Shown one piece after another: positions 18,703-27,501 of a DNA stretch of 41,177 nucleotides; the first letter of the stretch is position 1, and each line of letters opens with the position of its first letter. Below the pieces are notes generated by a model. It was not told the DNA's origin, did no database searches, and saw nothing but the letters and a program-made list of their open reading frames with translations. The translations under genes and the position numbers were made by a program. Source of the DNA: Pseudomonas sp. RGM2987 (GTDB lineage Bacteria; Pseudomonadota; Gammaproteobacteria; Pseudomonadales; Pseudomonadaceae); assembly GCF_022952855.1 (NCBI RefSeq), contig NZ_JALJDX010000175.1, positions 1-41,177 on the forward strand, given 5' to 3'.

Positions 18703-18795
18703 ATCGCGAGCAGGCTCGCTCCCACAGAAGAACGGCTGCGAATGGAGAATGAGAATCCACCACCGGCCCAATGTGGGAGCGAGCCTGCTCGCGAT
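18703..18795. repeat. REPIN (class 2 inverted pair)
   Basis: Two inverted copies of the class 2 repeat, GCGAGCAGGCTCGCTCCCAC and its complement, enclose about 42 bp. It lies between the terminator of the small conserved gene and the Tad locus. It is the only class 2 inverted pair in the window. Confidence 0.88.
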
Positions 18796-19018
18796 GAGGC
18801 CAGAAAAAACAACCCAAGGATTTCAACCAACAAACACAAAAGCCAATTTTCTGGCGCCCCACAAACCAACCCCCACCTGCACCGCCACTTTTCAGACAGT
18901 TTTTTTTGCTCGGGACGTGGCGCTTCGCCATGGTTGAACTACCGTCAGAAGGAAGCGAGCAACGGGTGAGAAAAAACGCGCATGAACATCCGTTTCTGCG
19001 CCCGGCACCCAGCTCGAC

Positions 19019-19038
19019 GACCCGGATTTTTCCGGGTC
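19019..19038 (+). other. Perfect 8-bp hairpin with TTTT loop in the rcpA leader
   Basis: GACCCGGA-TTTT-TCCGGGTC is fully paired. There is no T-run after it, so it is not an ordinary terminator. It may be a stable RNA structure in the leader or a protein-binding palindrome. The role is inference. Confidence 0.4.
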
Positions 19039-19228
19039 TCGTAGACGTTTTCGAACGACGCCTGCCTTTCAGTCAGGCCGACGCAATGTGCCCGACTGCA
19101 CGCAGTAACGGGGCCCATTGTCCAGGCCGCTGACAGTCAGGTGAGATAAACGGGGCAGCCCGGGCTCCGCAAGTGATCCGAGGCAATTGGTTAGCGCTCT
19201 GCAAGACCATTCCGTGGAGGATCACTTT

Positions 19229-20452
19229 ATGAGCTACCGTACCGTGCCCGCGTTAAAACACCTTATCCATGGCTTGTTCTGGATGGGCCTTGGCCTGGAG
19301 GCGGCTCAAGCCGCCACCGCCAACTGTTCCCAGCTGGACAGCCTGCCCGCCACCTTCGAGGTCGGTCAGGGCCTGCAGAATGAGCTGCGTATCCTCGCCC
19401 CCGTGACGAAGCTTGCGGTGGGCGATCCGAAAATCGCCGACGTGCAGCCCAGTGGCAGCGACTCGTTCATCCTGACCGGGATAACGCCGGGCGCCACCAG
19501 CCTGATGGTCTGGACCGAGTGCTCCAAGACGCCGCGCCAGAGCATGGTCTTTGTCAAAGGCAGGGCCACCGCAGCGCTGACCAGCGTCGCCAGCGTGCCC
19601 TCGGAAGACCCGATGCTGCTCGCCCAGGTGCAGACCGACATCCGTTTCGTGGAAGTCAGCCGGACCAAACTCAAGGAAGCCTCCACCTCGCTTTTCGGCA
19701 CCCGCGGTAACTTCCTGTTCGGCGCGCCGCGGACCTTGCCCACCGTCGGCGGTATCGTGCGGCCCTCGTTGCCGGTCAACAACGACATGTTCAACCTGTC
19801 CTTCGCCACCGGCAAAACACTGTTGATGATCAATGCACTGGAGGGCAGCGGCTTCGCCTACACCCTGGCGCGCCCCAGCCTGGTGGCCCTCAGCGGACAA
19901 AGCGCGAGCTTCCTGGCCGGCGGCGAGGTGCCGATCCCGGTGCCCAGCGCCGGCAGCGATAACGTGTCCATCGAGTACAAGGAGTTCGGTATCCGCCTGA
20001 CCCTGACGCCCACGGTCATCGGGCAAAACCGCATCGCCCTGAAGGTCGCACCGGAAGTCAGCGAATTGGATTTCACCAATGCCGTGAACATCGCCGGGAC
20101 GCTAGTGCCGGCGCTCACCGTGCGCCGTACCGATACCAGCATTGCCCTGGCCGATGGCGAGAGTTTCGTCATCAGCGGACTGATCAGCACCCGCAACAGC
20201 TCGCAAGTGAACAAGTTTCCCGGGCTGGGTGACATCCCGGTTCTCGGCGCGTTCTTTCGCGACCACTCCATCGATCGCGAAGAACGGGAGCTGCTGATGA
20301 TCGTCACGCCGCACCTGGTCCAGCCGTTGGCCGCCAACGCGCAACTGCCGACATTGCCGGGCGAGCAACTGCGCAACTACGACCCGAACTTCTATCGCAT
20401 GTATTTCCTTGAGCATGGCGAGTTCGACAACCGCGATGGGCTTTCCAAATGA
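19229..20452 (+). CDS. rcpA: Tad/Flp pilus outer-membrane secretin RcpA (CpaC family)
   Basis: A 407-aa secretin that should form the outer-membrane pore for the Flp pilus. A signal peptide ends near AQA at residue 28. The pilus N-domain (about 42-95) contains LAVGDPKIADVQPSGSD. The secretin domain (about 140-400) contains GGEVPIPVPS, EYKEFGIRLTLTPTV and FPGLGDIPVLGAFFR, typical of the family. ATG at 19229 has GGAGG eight bases upstream; the longer frame from 19187 lacks one. It is on the opposite strand to the main tad operon, apart from its usual partner rcpC. It starts a three-gene unit with the TadD-like lipoprotein and the DUF3613 protein. Confidence 0.95.
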   Translation: MSYRTVPALKHLIHGLFWMGLGLEAAQAATANCSQLDSLPATFEVGQGLQNELRILAPVTKLAVGDPKIADVQPSGSDSFILTGITPGATSLMVWTECSKTPRQSMVFVKGRATAALTSVASVPSEDPMLLAQVQTDIRFVEVSRTKLKEASTSLFGTRGNFLFGAPRTLPTVGGIVRPSLPVNNDMFNLSFATGKTLLMINALEGSGFAYTLARPSLVALSGQSASFLAGGEVPIPVPSAGSDNVSIEYKEFGIRLTLTPTVIGQNRIALKVAPEVSELDFTNAVNIAGTLVPALTVRRTDTSIALADGESFVISGLISTRNSSQVNKFPGLGDIPVLGAFFRDHSIDREERELLMIVTPHLVQPLAANAQLPTLPGEQLRNYDPNFYRMYFLEHGEFDNRDGLSK

Positions 20453-20499
20453 GCCGGCGCCCGAGGTCGAGTGTTCCATCCGCAGCCAGGGGATCTTCA

Positions 20500-21213
20500 A
20501 TGAAAGCAGTGATCGCAATAACGGCGACGTTGATGCTCGCCGGATGTGCCAGCCATGGCGGGGTGGCCTCACGCCCGGCCAGTTGCGCCAAAGCCAGCGC
20601 CGATCAGGAGCTGGCCCTGAACATGGCCGATGACATGGCCAACGAGGGGCGGTTATACGCCAGTCTGGCGAACCTCGAAGGCCTGCCCGAGGATCTGGTC
20701 CAGGTGCGCTTGCGCAAGGCCAAGGTGATGCGGCTGATGGGCCGAAGCGAGGCGGAACCGTTGTACAAGAGCCTGCTGGGGACCTGCCTGGCTGCCGACG
20801 GAGAACATGGCCTGGGTCAGTTGGCCGCAGCCCGGAATGACTATGGCACGGCCGCGGACCATCTGGAGCGTGCAGCAAAAATGGCCCCTACCGAGGGGAA
20901 AATCCGCAATGACCTGGGGGTCGTGTACCTCAATCAGCGACGCATTCCGCAAGCGCGTTTCGAATTCATGACTGCCATGGAGCTGCAGCAGGCCGATGCG
21001 CTGGCCGCGCTCAACATGGTGACGCTGCTGCTCTACCAGGATAACTGGAAGCAGGCCGCCGAGCTGGCCAGCATGGCCAAGCTGAACCCCCAACAGATTG
21101 CCGATGCCCGGGCCCGTGCGGAAAAAATCCGGGGCACGACCGATAACGCCATGACGTCGCAAGCGAACCGCCTGACCGAGGTAGTCGATGCCTCCTCCGG
21201 CACGGTCAAATAG
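20500..21213 (+). CDS. tadD: TadD-like TPR lipoprotein
   Basis: A 237-aa lipoprotein with signal peptide MKAVIAITATLMLAGC, so C16 should be lipidated. The rest is helical with TPR-like repeats (about residues 95-200). GKIRNDLGVVYLNQRRIPQARFE has one of the clearest helix pairs. In Tad systems TadD is needed for secretin assembly, acting as a pilotin-like TPR protein; that role is inferred here from its place after rcpA. The ATG at 20500 has AGGGGA just upstream and gives the lipobox at the right distance. Another ATG at 20449 overlaps the rcpA stop, but gives a non-signal extension. Confidence 0.85.
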   Translation: MKAVIAITATLMLAGCASHGGVASRPASCAKASADQELALNMADDMANEGRLYASLANLEGLPEDLVQVRLRKAKVMRLMGRSEAEPLYKSLLGTCLAADGEHGLGQLAAARNDYGTAADHLERAAKMAPTEGKIRNDLGVVYLNQRRIPQARFEFMTAMELQQADALAALNMVTLLLYQDNWKQAAELASMAKLNPQQIADARARAEKIRGTTDNAMTSQANRLTEVVDASSGTVK

Positions 21214-21232
21214 AGCTAGAGGAGTCCAAGAG

Positions 21233-21502
21233 ATGAAAACCAAACAGCTGATGATCATGTGCCTGGCCGGCCTGTCCTCCAGCGCCTGGGCAATCGAACC
21301 TGGCCCCGCCTCGTCGGCGCAGCAAGGCACCGAAAGTTGGATGCAGTTGCAGATTCGCGGCGTAGTGGCTTCCACCAACCTGCAAACCGCCTCGGCCGCC
21401 GAACGCGAACTCGCGATGCAACGCTGGCTCAATAGCTTCACCTACCCGATCCCGGAATACTTCAATCAGGATACCGGTGGGGAAATTACCAATAGCAAAT
21501 AA
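21233..21502 (+). CDS. Small secreted DUF3613-like protein of the Tad locus
   Basis: An 89-aa protein with a signal peptide (MKTKQLMIMCLAGLSSSAWA, cleavage near residue 20). The mature part carries WMQLQIRGVVAS and ELAMQRWLNSFTYPIPEYF, which fit the DUF3613 family as I remember it. Function is unknown. It is the third gene of the rcpA unit, 19 bp after the TadD-like gene with GAGGAG upstream, and is followed by a terminator. The location suggests a periplasmic accessory of the secretin. Confidence 0.8.
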   Translation: MKTKQLMIMCLAGLSSSAWAIEPGPASSAQQGTESWMQLQIRGVVASTNLQTASAAERELAMQRWLNSFTYPIPEYFNQDTGGEITNSK

Positions 21503-21520
21503 GCCATCCGTGTAAAAACG

Positions 21521-21557
21521 ATCGTCCGGAAGCGCAGCCGCTTTCGGACGATTTTTT
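21521..21557 (+). terminator. Rho-independent terminator of the rcpA unit
   Basis: A 14-bp stem, ATCGTCCGGAAGCG (21521-21534) with CGCTTTCGGACGAT (21539-21552), has one G-T wobble. The loop is CAGC and it is followed by TTTTTT. Confidence 0.93.
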
Positions 21558-21588
21558 GTGTCTGTCACCAGCTCACCAGCACATTCCT

Positions 21589-21681
21589 GTGGCGAGGGAG
21601 CTCGCTCCCGCTCGGGTGCGCAGCAGCTGCAAAAAAAGCGGGGCCGCTACGCAGCCCAGCGGGAGCAAGCTCCCTCGCCAC
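21589..21681. repeat. REPIN (class 1 inverted pair)
   Basis: Inverted class 1 repeats, 93 bp end to end, with a GAGCTCGC variant in the left arm. It is the first of two REPINs in tandem between the convergent Tad units. Confidence 0.9.
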
Positions 21682-21779
21682 GGGGTTGAGGTCTGCCCCA
21701 AAAGCGGTGTCAAAGCATCGACCTTCGCGGTAAGAGGATTTGGGGGTTGCAGGGTTTCAGCGGACTTACCGCAACCAAC

Positions 21780-21870
21780 GTGGCGAGGGAGCTGGCTCCC
21801 GCTCGGCAGCGCAGCAGCCGCAAAAATCCGGACCGCTACGCTACCAGGCGGGAGCAAGCTCCCTCGCCAC
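21780..21870. repeat. REPIN (class 1 inverted pair)
   Basis: Inverted class 1 repeats, 91 bp end to end, with a GAGCTGGC variant in the left arm. It ends 19 bp from the tadC stop. Confidence 0.9.
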
Positions 21871-21889
21871 AGGTTGAAAACGCGCTTGC

Positions 21890-22855
21890 TTACATATTCC
21901 CGAACGCCCTGAACACACCAATCATGGCCGGGCCGATGGCGACCAGGAAGAAGCTCGGCCACAGGCAGAAAATCAGCGGGAAGATCAGTTTGGTGCCGAT
22001 TTTCGCGCCCATCTCCTCCGCCGCCTGGGTACGCCGGTCACGGAACTCGTCGGCGTAGATGCGCAGGGTGTCGGCCACGCTGGTGCCGAAGCGGATGCTC
22101 TGGGCCAACAGGCTCACCAGACCCTGGATGTCCTCCAGCCCGGTGCGCACGGCCAATTGGCGAAGTGCATCGGTGCTGGTAATGCCGGCGCGGATCTGCG
22201 CATTGACCAGCGCCAGTTCCTCGGCCAGCTCCACGTGACTGACCGACATTTCTTCGGCCACTCGTTCAATGGTAGTCGGCAGCGCCAGGCCCGATTCGAC
22301 GCACACCACCATCAGGTCCAGCGCGTCAGGAAATGCCGCCCGCAACCGGCCTTGGCGCGCCTGTTTGCGCTTGCCGACGTACAGCGACGGCAGCAGCCAG
22401 CCGATGCCGGCGACCATGGTCACGGCCAGCAGAACGATGATCCCGGAGACCTTGATCATCGGCAGCAACAGCACCGTGATGCCGAGCAGCGACAGCGGCA
22501 GCATCAGGCGCACGGCCCAGTAGACCTGCACCGCCGAAGCGGAACGGTAGCCGGCATGCGTCAACAAGGTCTGGGTGGCCGATGCCCGGGTCGGGTCGCT
22601 CGAGGCAAAGCGCTGGCCGACCCGCTCCAGCAACAGTTGTAGGTTACCCGGCGCCTCCTGCCCCGCCGAGCTGCCGGAATAGCCCCGTTTGATCAACGCC
22701 AGGCGGCGCTGCACCGGGTCCTGCAAACCCAACATCAACAACAGTACGGCGGCCGCCGCCAGTACGGTACTCAAACCGATCGAGGCGACAAACAGCAGGC
22801 GTGCCAATTCCTCGTTCCCGGTAAAGCGACTGAACAACCCGAGCAAAAAATCCAT
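21890..22855 (-). CDS. tadC: Tad pilus inner-membrane platform protein TadC
   Basis: A 321-aa member of the type II secretion F family. It has N-terminal membrane segments (about 18-45 and 115-165), a cytosolic T2SSF domain with DLMVVCVESGLALPTTIERV, and C-terminal membrane segments near 275-310. With TadB it forms the inner-membrane platform on which TadA works. ATG at 22855 has GAGGT upstream. It is the last gene of the minus-strand operon, 27 bp after tadB. Confidence 0.93.
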   Translation of the reverse strand: MDFLLGLFSRFTGNEELARLLFVASIGLSTVLAAAAVLLLMLGLQDPVQRRLALIKRGYSGSSAGQEAPGNLQLLLERVGQRFASSDPTRASATQTLLTHAGYRSASAVQVYWAVRLMLPLSLLGITVLLLPMIKVSGIIVLLAVTMVAGIGWLLPSLYVGKRKQARQGRLRAAFPDALDLMVVCVESGLALPTTIERVAEEMSVSHVELAEELALVNAQIRAGITSTDALRQLAVRTGLEDIQGLVSLLAQSIRFGTSVADTLRIYADEFRDRRTQAAEEMGAKIGTKLIFPLIFCLWPSFFLVAIGPAMIGVFRAFGNM

Positions 22856-22882
22856 GATCGATACCTCGCGGCAGGACAGCGT

Positions 22883-23869
22883 TCAGACCTGGATCCGGAT
22901 GATCCTGCGTATCCAGAAAATCCCCATCAACATGGCGCAGAAAGCGCCGATGATCAGCTTGTGGCCGATGGGGTCGTTGATCAGCACCGGCATGTAGCTG
23001 GGGCTGGTGAGGACGATGGCGATCGCCAGCACGAAGGGAATCGCCACCAGCACCCAGGCCGACATCCGCCCTTCTGCCGACAGCGTGCGGACCTTGCGCT
23101 GGAAGCGGAAGCGCCCGCGAATCAAGCGGCTGAGACGCTCCAGCACTTCCGTCAGGTTGCCGCCGGTTTCGCGGTGGATCAGGATCGAAGTCACCAGCAT
23201 CATCACCGTCATGCTCGGCATGCGCTCCAACAGGCCGAGCATGGCCCGCCGCACGTCATTGCCATAGTTGATGTCGGCGAAGGTCAGGCCGAATTCGTGG
23301 GCCACCGGGCCTTTGTGTTCATCGGCCACCAAGCGCAGGGTTTCGTTGAACGGATGGCCGGCGCGCAACGCCCGGCACATGGCGTCCAACGCATCGGGCA
23401 GGCCTTCTTCGAACGCAGCGAAGCGTTTGCTGCGGTCACGCAGGATTTTCAGCACCGGCATCCAGAACGCCGCAAATGCCGCGGCCAGGGCCATCCACCA
23501 GACCGGCGAAACCATCAGCACCAGGGCGGCGGCCGCTACGCTCAGGACCAGGCCGAGCAGCATCACCCGATAAGCCCGGTATTCATGGCCGGCCTGCTCG
23601 ATGAGTTGGTTCAGGTTGGCCATGAACGGCAACTGCTCGAGGCGCGCTTCCAGTGGCGAGAGGCGTGTCAGGTATTTCTGGCGCAACACCGTCTGCATGT
23701 TGGGCAGATGGTTGGCGCGCTCCAGTACATGCAGGCGCCCGCGGATACGCTTGCGCATCTTGCCGGCCTCGCCGAACACCGGCACCACCACGCCCTGGGA
23801 CAACAGGAAGACGGCGATGAACACCATGCCCAGGAAAATCAGGATGAACTCAGCGGGGATATTATTCAT
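22883..23869 (-). CDS. tadB: Tad pilus inner-membrane platform protein TadB
   Basis: A 328-aa T2SSF-family protein. It has an N-terminal membrane segment (about 5-22), two central ones (about 95-140), a cytosolic domain with [20 protein letters not shown], and C-terminal segments near 270-320. It partners TadC. The ATG at 23869 overlaps the tadA stop (ATGA) and has GGAGG about ten bases upstream. An ATG seven codons earlier lies inside tadA and is less likely. Confidence 0.93.
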   Translation of the reverse strand: MNNIPAEFILIFLGMVFIAVFLLSQGVVVPVFGEAGKMRKRIRGRLHVLERANHLPNMQTVLRQKYLTRLSPLEARLEQLPFMANLNQLIEQAGHEYRAYRVMLLGLVLSVAAAALVLMVSPVWWMALAAAFAAFWMPVLKILRDRSKRFAAFEEGLPDALDAMCRALRAGHPFNETLRLVADEHKGPVAHEFGLTFADINYGNDVRRAMLGLLERMPSMTVMMLVTSILIHRETGGNLTEVLERLSRLIRGRFRFQRKVRTLSAEGRMSAWVLVAIPFVLAIAIVLTSPSYMPVLINDPIGHKLIIGAFCAMLMGIFWIRRIIRIQV

Positions 23870-25302
23870 GACTGCTTGGCCTCCATCCATTCAGGACGAA
23901 ACAGGCTCAGCGGCAACTCGATCCCGCGCTTGGCCAGCACATCGCGAAACGCCGGGATCATGCCGCTGGGCCGGTAGTCGCCGAGCACCTCGCCGTGCTC
24001 GCCGAGGCCATGGCGCACGAATGAGAAAATCTCAGTCATGGTGATGACCTCCCCTTCCATGCCATTGATCTCCTGCATGCTCACCACCCGACGCTTGCCG
24101 TCTTCTTGGCGCTCCAGCTGAATCACCACATCGATGGCCGAGGCAATTTGTTGACGCATGGCCTTGATCGGAAAAGTCGCGCCGGTCATCGACACCATGT
24201 TCTCGATTCGCCCCAGGGCATCCCGGGCAGTGTTGGCGTGGATGGTGGTCAGGGAACCGTCGTGACCGGTGTTCATCGCCGTGAGCATGTCCAGCGCCTC
24301 AGCGCCGCGCACTTCGCCGATGACAATGCGATCCGGGCGCATCCGCAGGCTGTTGCGCACCAGTTCGCGCTGGCTGACCTCGCCGCGCCCCTCGATGTTC
24401 GAAGGTCGGGTTTCCAGGCGTACCACGTGGGGCTGCTGCAGTTGCAGTTCGGCCGAGTCCTCGATGGTGACGATGCGCTCGTTATGGGGAATGAAGCTCG
24501 ACAACACATTGAGCATGGTGGTCTTGCCGCTGCCGGTCCCGCCGGAAATCAGCACGTTCAGGCGCCCGCGGACAATGGCCTTGAGCAACAAGGCAATGGC
24601 CGGGGTCATGGTGCCGACCTGGATCAGGCTGTCGGTGTTGAGCAGGTCCACGGCGAAGCGGCGGATCGACATGCTCGGGCCGTCGATGGCCAGCGGCGGG
24701 ATGATCGCGTTGACCCGCGAACCGTCCTTGAGCCGGGCGTCCACCAGCGGCGAAGACTCATCGATGCGCCGCCCCAGGCTGGAGACGATGCGATCGATGA
24801 TGTTCAGCAGGTGCTGGTCATCGCGAAAACGCACATCGGTGCGCTGCAGTTTGCCGAAGCGCTCGACGTACACCGAGGCAAAGCCGTTGACCAGGATGTC
24901 CGACACGCTATGGTCGGCCAGCAACGGCTCCAATGGGCCCAGGCCGAGCACCTCGTCGGTGATCTGCTTGATGATCAACTGACGGCTGGCGGAACTGACC
25001 GGCGCCGAGTGTTCGTCGAGCAGGCGCTGGCATATGTCGCGAATCTGCCGTGCGGCTTCGACTTGTTCGAGGGAATCGAGCAGCGACAGGTCCATGACCT
25101 TGAGCAACTGCTGATAGATTTTTTCCCGCCACTCGGCTTCCACCGGGGTGACCTGGGTCCGGGTCTCGTAGGGCACATCCGGGATGGCCTGTTCCCAAGC
25201 CATCAGTTCTTCTGTCGGGTCCGCCAGGCTATCGCCATGCTGGGCGACCGCGGAAGGTTTACCGGGCTGTTTGCGCAAGCGGTTGCGAAAGTCGCTGATC
25301 AT
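23866..25302 (-). CDS. tadA: Tad pilus assembly ATPase TadA (CpaF family)
   Basis: A 478-aa cytosolic secretion ATPase that powers Flp pilus assembly. The N-terminal domain (about 60-230) is followed by Walker A GGTGSGKT at 254-261. The Asp box [12 protein letters not shown] is at 277-288, Walker [12 protein letters not shown] at 325-335, and the His box [12 protein letters not shown] at 346-357. All catalytic motifs are intact. It follows tadZ by three bases and overlaps tadB by four. It should act as a hexamer on the TadB/TadC platform. Confidence 0.96.
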   Translation of the reverse strand: MISDFRNRLRKQPGKPSAVAQHGDSLADPTEELMAWEQAIPDVPYETRTQVTPVEAEWREKIYQQLLKVMDLSLLDSLEQVEAARQIRDICQRLLDEHSAPVSSASRQLIIKQITDEVLGLGPLEPLLADHSVSDILVNGFASVYVERFGKLQRTDVRFRDDQHLLNIIDRIVSSLGRRIDESSPLVDARLKDGSRVNAIIPPLAIDGPSMSIRRFAVDLLNTDSLIQVGTMTPAIALLLKAIVRGRLNVLISGGTGSGKTTMLNVLSSFIPHNERIVTIEDSAELQLQQPHVVRLETRPSNIEGRGEVSQRELVRNSLRMRPDRIVIGEVRGAEALDMLTAMNTGHDGSLTTIHANTARDALGRIENMVSMTGATFPIKAMRQQIASAIDVVIQLERQEDGKRRVVSMQEINGMEGEVITMTEIFSFVRHGLGEHGEVLGDYRPSGMIPAFRDVLAKRGIELPLSLFRPEWMEAKQS

Positions 25303-25305
25303 GGG

Positions 25306-26526
25306 TCATCCCCCGAAGAAACGGTTGAAGGTGCGTTTGAACAAGCCGTTGTTCTTGGCCATCCGGTGACCGACCAGGTCTTCGGTCAAATCGCGCAACG
25401 CGGCGGTGATCGCCGCCTTCGGCGCATGCAGCCCCAACGGCACGCCAGTGTTCTGACTCTGGCTGACCAGGTTGAAGTCATTGGGTAAGCGGGACAGGTT
25501 CGCGCAGCGCAGGGCCTCGCCGATGTCCTTGAGGCTGATCGCGGCGGCTTTGTCATAGCGGTTGACCACGATCTGTAGCTGGTCCCCGCGCACGCCCAGG
25601 TCTTCGCGCAGGATCCGCACCAGGGCGCTGGCATCGCGCAGGTGGCTGACGCTTTGCTGCACCACCACGTAGACCCTGTCCACCTGCTCCAGCACCGAGC
25701 CGGTGAGGTGGTCGATCTGCCGCGGCAGGTCCACCACCACCCAGTCGTAACTGGCGCGGGCCAGTTGCAACAGAGTGTCAAGCTGTTCGGGTTGGGCGTC
25801 CTGGGGCAGGCACAGCTCGCCGGCCCGACCGCCCAGCACATGCAAGGTCGGGCTGAAGTGGCTGCAAAATCCGCGCAGAGCCATGCTGTCCATGTCCTCG
25901 ACCTGTTGCAGCACTTCCAGATGGCTGTGGGTTTGCGCCACGTCCAGGTAATGGGTCACGCTGCCAAACTGCAGGTCCATGTCCAACAGCAACGTGTTGC
26001 CCGCCCGGGCGCTGAGCTGCTGGGCCAGGTTGCACGCCACCAGGGTTGCCCCGGAGCCGCCCTTGGCGCCGACCACCGCGACCAGTTTGCCTTCGCTGCC
26101 ATTGCCCAGGCGAACCTCCGCCACTAGGCGATTGAGAGCCGCCACCAGTTCCGTGTCAGCGATGGGTTCGGGCAGCACATCCCGGGCCCCGGCCTGCATC
26201 GCCAGGCGCATGCCTTCCTGCTCGCCCAGCGGTCCGCAGACCAACATCGGCGGACGCTCATGGGCTGGACGTTGCAGCAGCGCCGCCAATTCCTCGCGCC
26301 ACAGATGGCTGACCCGCAACAACAGCAGATCGGGCATCCGCTCCAGGCCGTAGAGCGGGTCGACATGGCCGTTGCTCACCAGACGCGTGCTGACTTCCAG
26401 GCACGGCATGCGCTGGCAGACGCATTGCAAGTCACGCAATGCGCTGGCGTCGCGGCTGCTGATCAACAACCGCAACCCGCTTTTGCCGGTGACGGTCGCA
26501 AGAGGCGTTTCCCTGGTGTTCAGCAT
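25306..26526 (-). CDS. tadZ: Tad pilus localisation protein TadZ (CpaE family)
   Basis: A 406-aa ParA/MinD-like protein. The N-terminal 140 residues form a receiver-like domain with no clear phosphorylation site. The ATPase domain starts with VVGAKGGSGAT at 151-161. The usual second lysine of the deviant Walker A motif (KGGxGKT) is replaced by alanine, which is common in TadZ/CpaE. LLLDMDLQFGSV follows near 179-190. TadZ/CpaE proteins mark the cell pole and recruit the pilus machine. The start overlaps the preceding pseudopilin gene by seven bases. Confidence 0.93.
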   Translation of the reverse strand: MLNTRETPLATVTGKSGLRLLISSRDASALRDLQCVCQRMPCLEVSTRLVSNGHVDPLYGLERMPDLLLLRVSHLWREELAALLQRPAHERPPMLVCGPLGEQEGMRLAMQAGARDVLPEPIADTELVAALNRLVAEVRLGNGSEGKLVAVVGAKGGSGATLVACNLAQQLSARAGNTLLLDMDLQFGSVTHYLDVAQTHSHLEVLQQVEDMDSMALRGFCSHFSPTLHVLGGRAGELCLPQDAQPEQLDTLLQLARASYDWVVVDLPRQIDHLTGSVLEQVDRVYVVVQQSVSHLRDASALVRILREDLGVRGDQLQIVVNRYDKAAAISLKDIGEALRCANLSRLPNDFNLVSQSQNTGVPLGLHAPKAAITAALRDLTEDLVGHRMAKNNGLFKRTFNRFFGG

Positions 26527-27014
26527 GGTGTGATCTCCGCAGAATCGGAATGACGCCCAAGGCTTTCGCGAGGCAAGGTGGCCCGGAAGGCGGGCAAGGT
26601 AATGGGTACGCCCAGGCCTGGGATGAACAGATTGAAAACGTAGTTCTGCACGCTCAGCTGGACATAGCGCACGGCCCGGAAACCGGTGGCGCTGACCGTG
26701 TCGGCAGGATTGGCCACCACGGCGCCATTGGCATCCAGATAGGTCAGGGCCAGGTTGGTGGTCGCCAGGTTGCTGATCAACTGGCTGGTGCCGGCGTCGG
26801 TCGCGGCATTGAAGATGGCCCGGCGCAACACCACCGGATCATTGATGTTGCACACTGCCGCCAGGCGCGCGCCGCGCCGTGCCGCTTCATCCAGGGCATT
26901 GGCAGTGAAGTACAAGCGGCCCATTTCCATCACGCCGAACAGCAGGATGAACACCAGCAGCCCCACGAAGGAAAACTCGACGATGTAGGTACCGCGCATG
27001 TGTTTATTGTTCAT
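26520..27014 (-). CDS. TadE/TadF-like minor pseudopilin (second copy)
   Basis: A 164-aa protein with a short basic leader, MNNKHMRG, then TYIVEFSFVGLLVFILLFGV. This gives a type IV prepilin-like site after glycine, with glutamate at +5 and a membrane helix. It should be processed by TadV. The C-terminal part is an extracytoplasmic domain of about 110 residues. The ATG at 27014 shares one base with the previous stop (TGATG). The longer frame to 27125 runs into the previous gene. Which of the two pseudopilins corresponds to TadE or TadF cannot be decided here. Confidence 0.85.
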   Translation of the reverse strand: MNNKHMRGTYIVEFSFVGLLVFILLFGVMEMGRLYFTANALDEAARRGARLAAVCNINDPVVLRRAIFNAATDAGTSQLISNLATTNLALTYLDANGAVVANPADTVSATGFRAVRYVQLSVQNYVFNLFIPGLGVPITLPAFRATLPRESLGRHSDSAEITPC

Positions 27015-27493
27015 CACAGCGCCCTCATGACAGTGCTCGCCACTAGCTGGATACCCAGCGGAATGGCATTGCCGAAAAATCCGGGGATCGCCCCACCACA
27101 GTTGCCCGCGCCGATCACCGGGCAAAAGGTGTAGGTAATAGTCACCCGTACGTGATCGGTGCCGACTGCCGCGACCTGCACGTTCGCTGTCGTCAGCCCC
27201 GAGATCACGGCGCTGCCGGCCTGGCTGGGCACGCCGTACACCGCGACGTTTTTCGTCTGGGTCTGTAGCGTGTTGCTCAGGGAAATGCCACCCAGTGTCG
27301 AGTTCCAGGCCTGGCTGGCGACATAGCGGTCGGCATCACGGCTGGCCTGCAACAGCACGTTGTACTGGTAGAGCATCCGGCCGAACTCACCGAAGGCCAG
27401 CAGCAACAGCAGCAGCATCGGCAGCACCAGGGTGAACTCCACCAGTGCGACGCCGCGCTGGGCCTGAGGGGGATTGAACCGGGCAGGTTTCAT
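27014..27493 (-). CDS. TadE/TadF-like minor pseudopilin (first copy)
   Basis: A 159-aa protein with the leader MKPARFNPPQAQRG, then VALVEFTLVLPMLLLLLLAF. Cleavage after glycine would leave glutamate at +5, as in TadE. The membrane helix is followed by an extracytoplasmic domain with CPVIGAGNCGG. ATG at 27493 has a purine-rich GGAGG upstream and lies 8 bp after the tadG stop. The long frame up to 27793 is antisense-like sequence within tadG. Confidence 0.87.
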   Translation of the reverse strand: MKPARFNPPQAQRGVALVEFTLVLPMLLLLLLAFGEFGRMLYQYNVLLQASRDADRYVASQAWNSTLGGISLSNTLQTQTKNVAVYGVPSQAGSAVISGLTTANVQVAAVGTDHVRVTITYTFCPVIGAGNCGGAIPGFFGNAIPLGIQLVASTVMRAL

Positions 27494-27501
27494 GAGGCCT
27501 C

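Larger units (their letters stand above)
18617..19228. other. Intergenic region at the left edge of the Tad locus, with a structured rcpA leader
   Basis: 612 bp without a convincing gene. It holds the terminator (18634-18670), a class 2 REPIN (18703-18795) and an A/C-rich stretch to about 18900. After that come several potential stems: TGGCG-CTT-CGCCA near 18918, GCGCA/TGCGC near 18979, a perfect 8-bp stem with a TTTT loop at 19019-19038, and AGCCCGGGCT at 19157-19166. The rcpA ribosome binding site GGAGG is at 19216-19220. It matches no riboswitch class that I recognise. Confidence 0.5.
21503..21889. other. Convergent intergenic region between the two halves of the Tad locus
   Basis: 387 bp between the DUF3613 gene (plus) and tadC (minus). 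It contains the terminator at 21521-21557 and two class 1 REPINs. The stretch between the REPINs (21682-21779) shows no gene. No separate simple terminator for tadC is visible; the nearer REPIN may serve as its 3' end. Confidence 0.6.

Noticed and set aside
21589..21870. Regularly spaced repeats as a possible CRISPR array
   Set aside because: Only two units, each an inverted REP pair of about 92 bp with unequal spacing, with no cas genes and no short direct repeats.
25306..26526. TadZ as a broken ATPase because of the missing Walker A lysine
   Set aside because: Alanine or other residues at this position are common in TadZ/CpaE, so it is a family trait and not damage.
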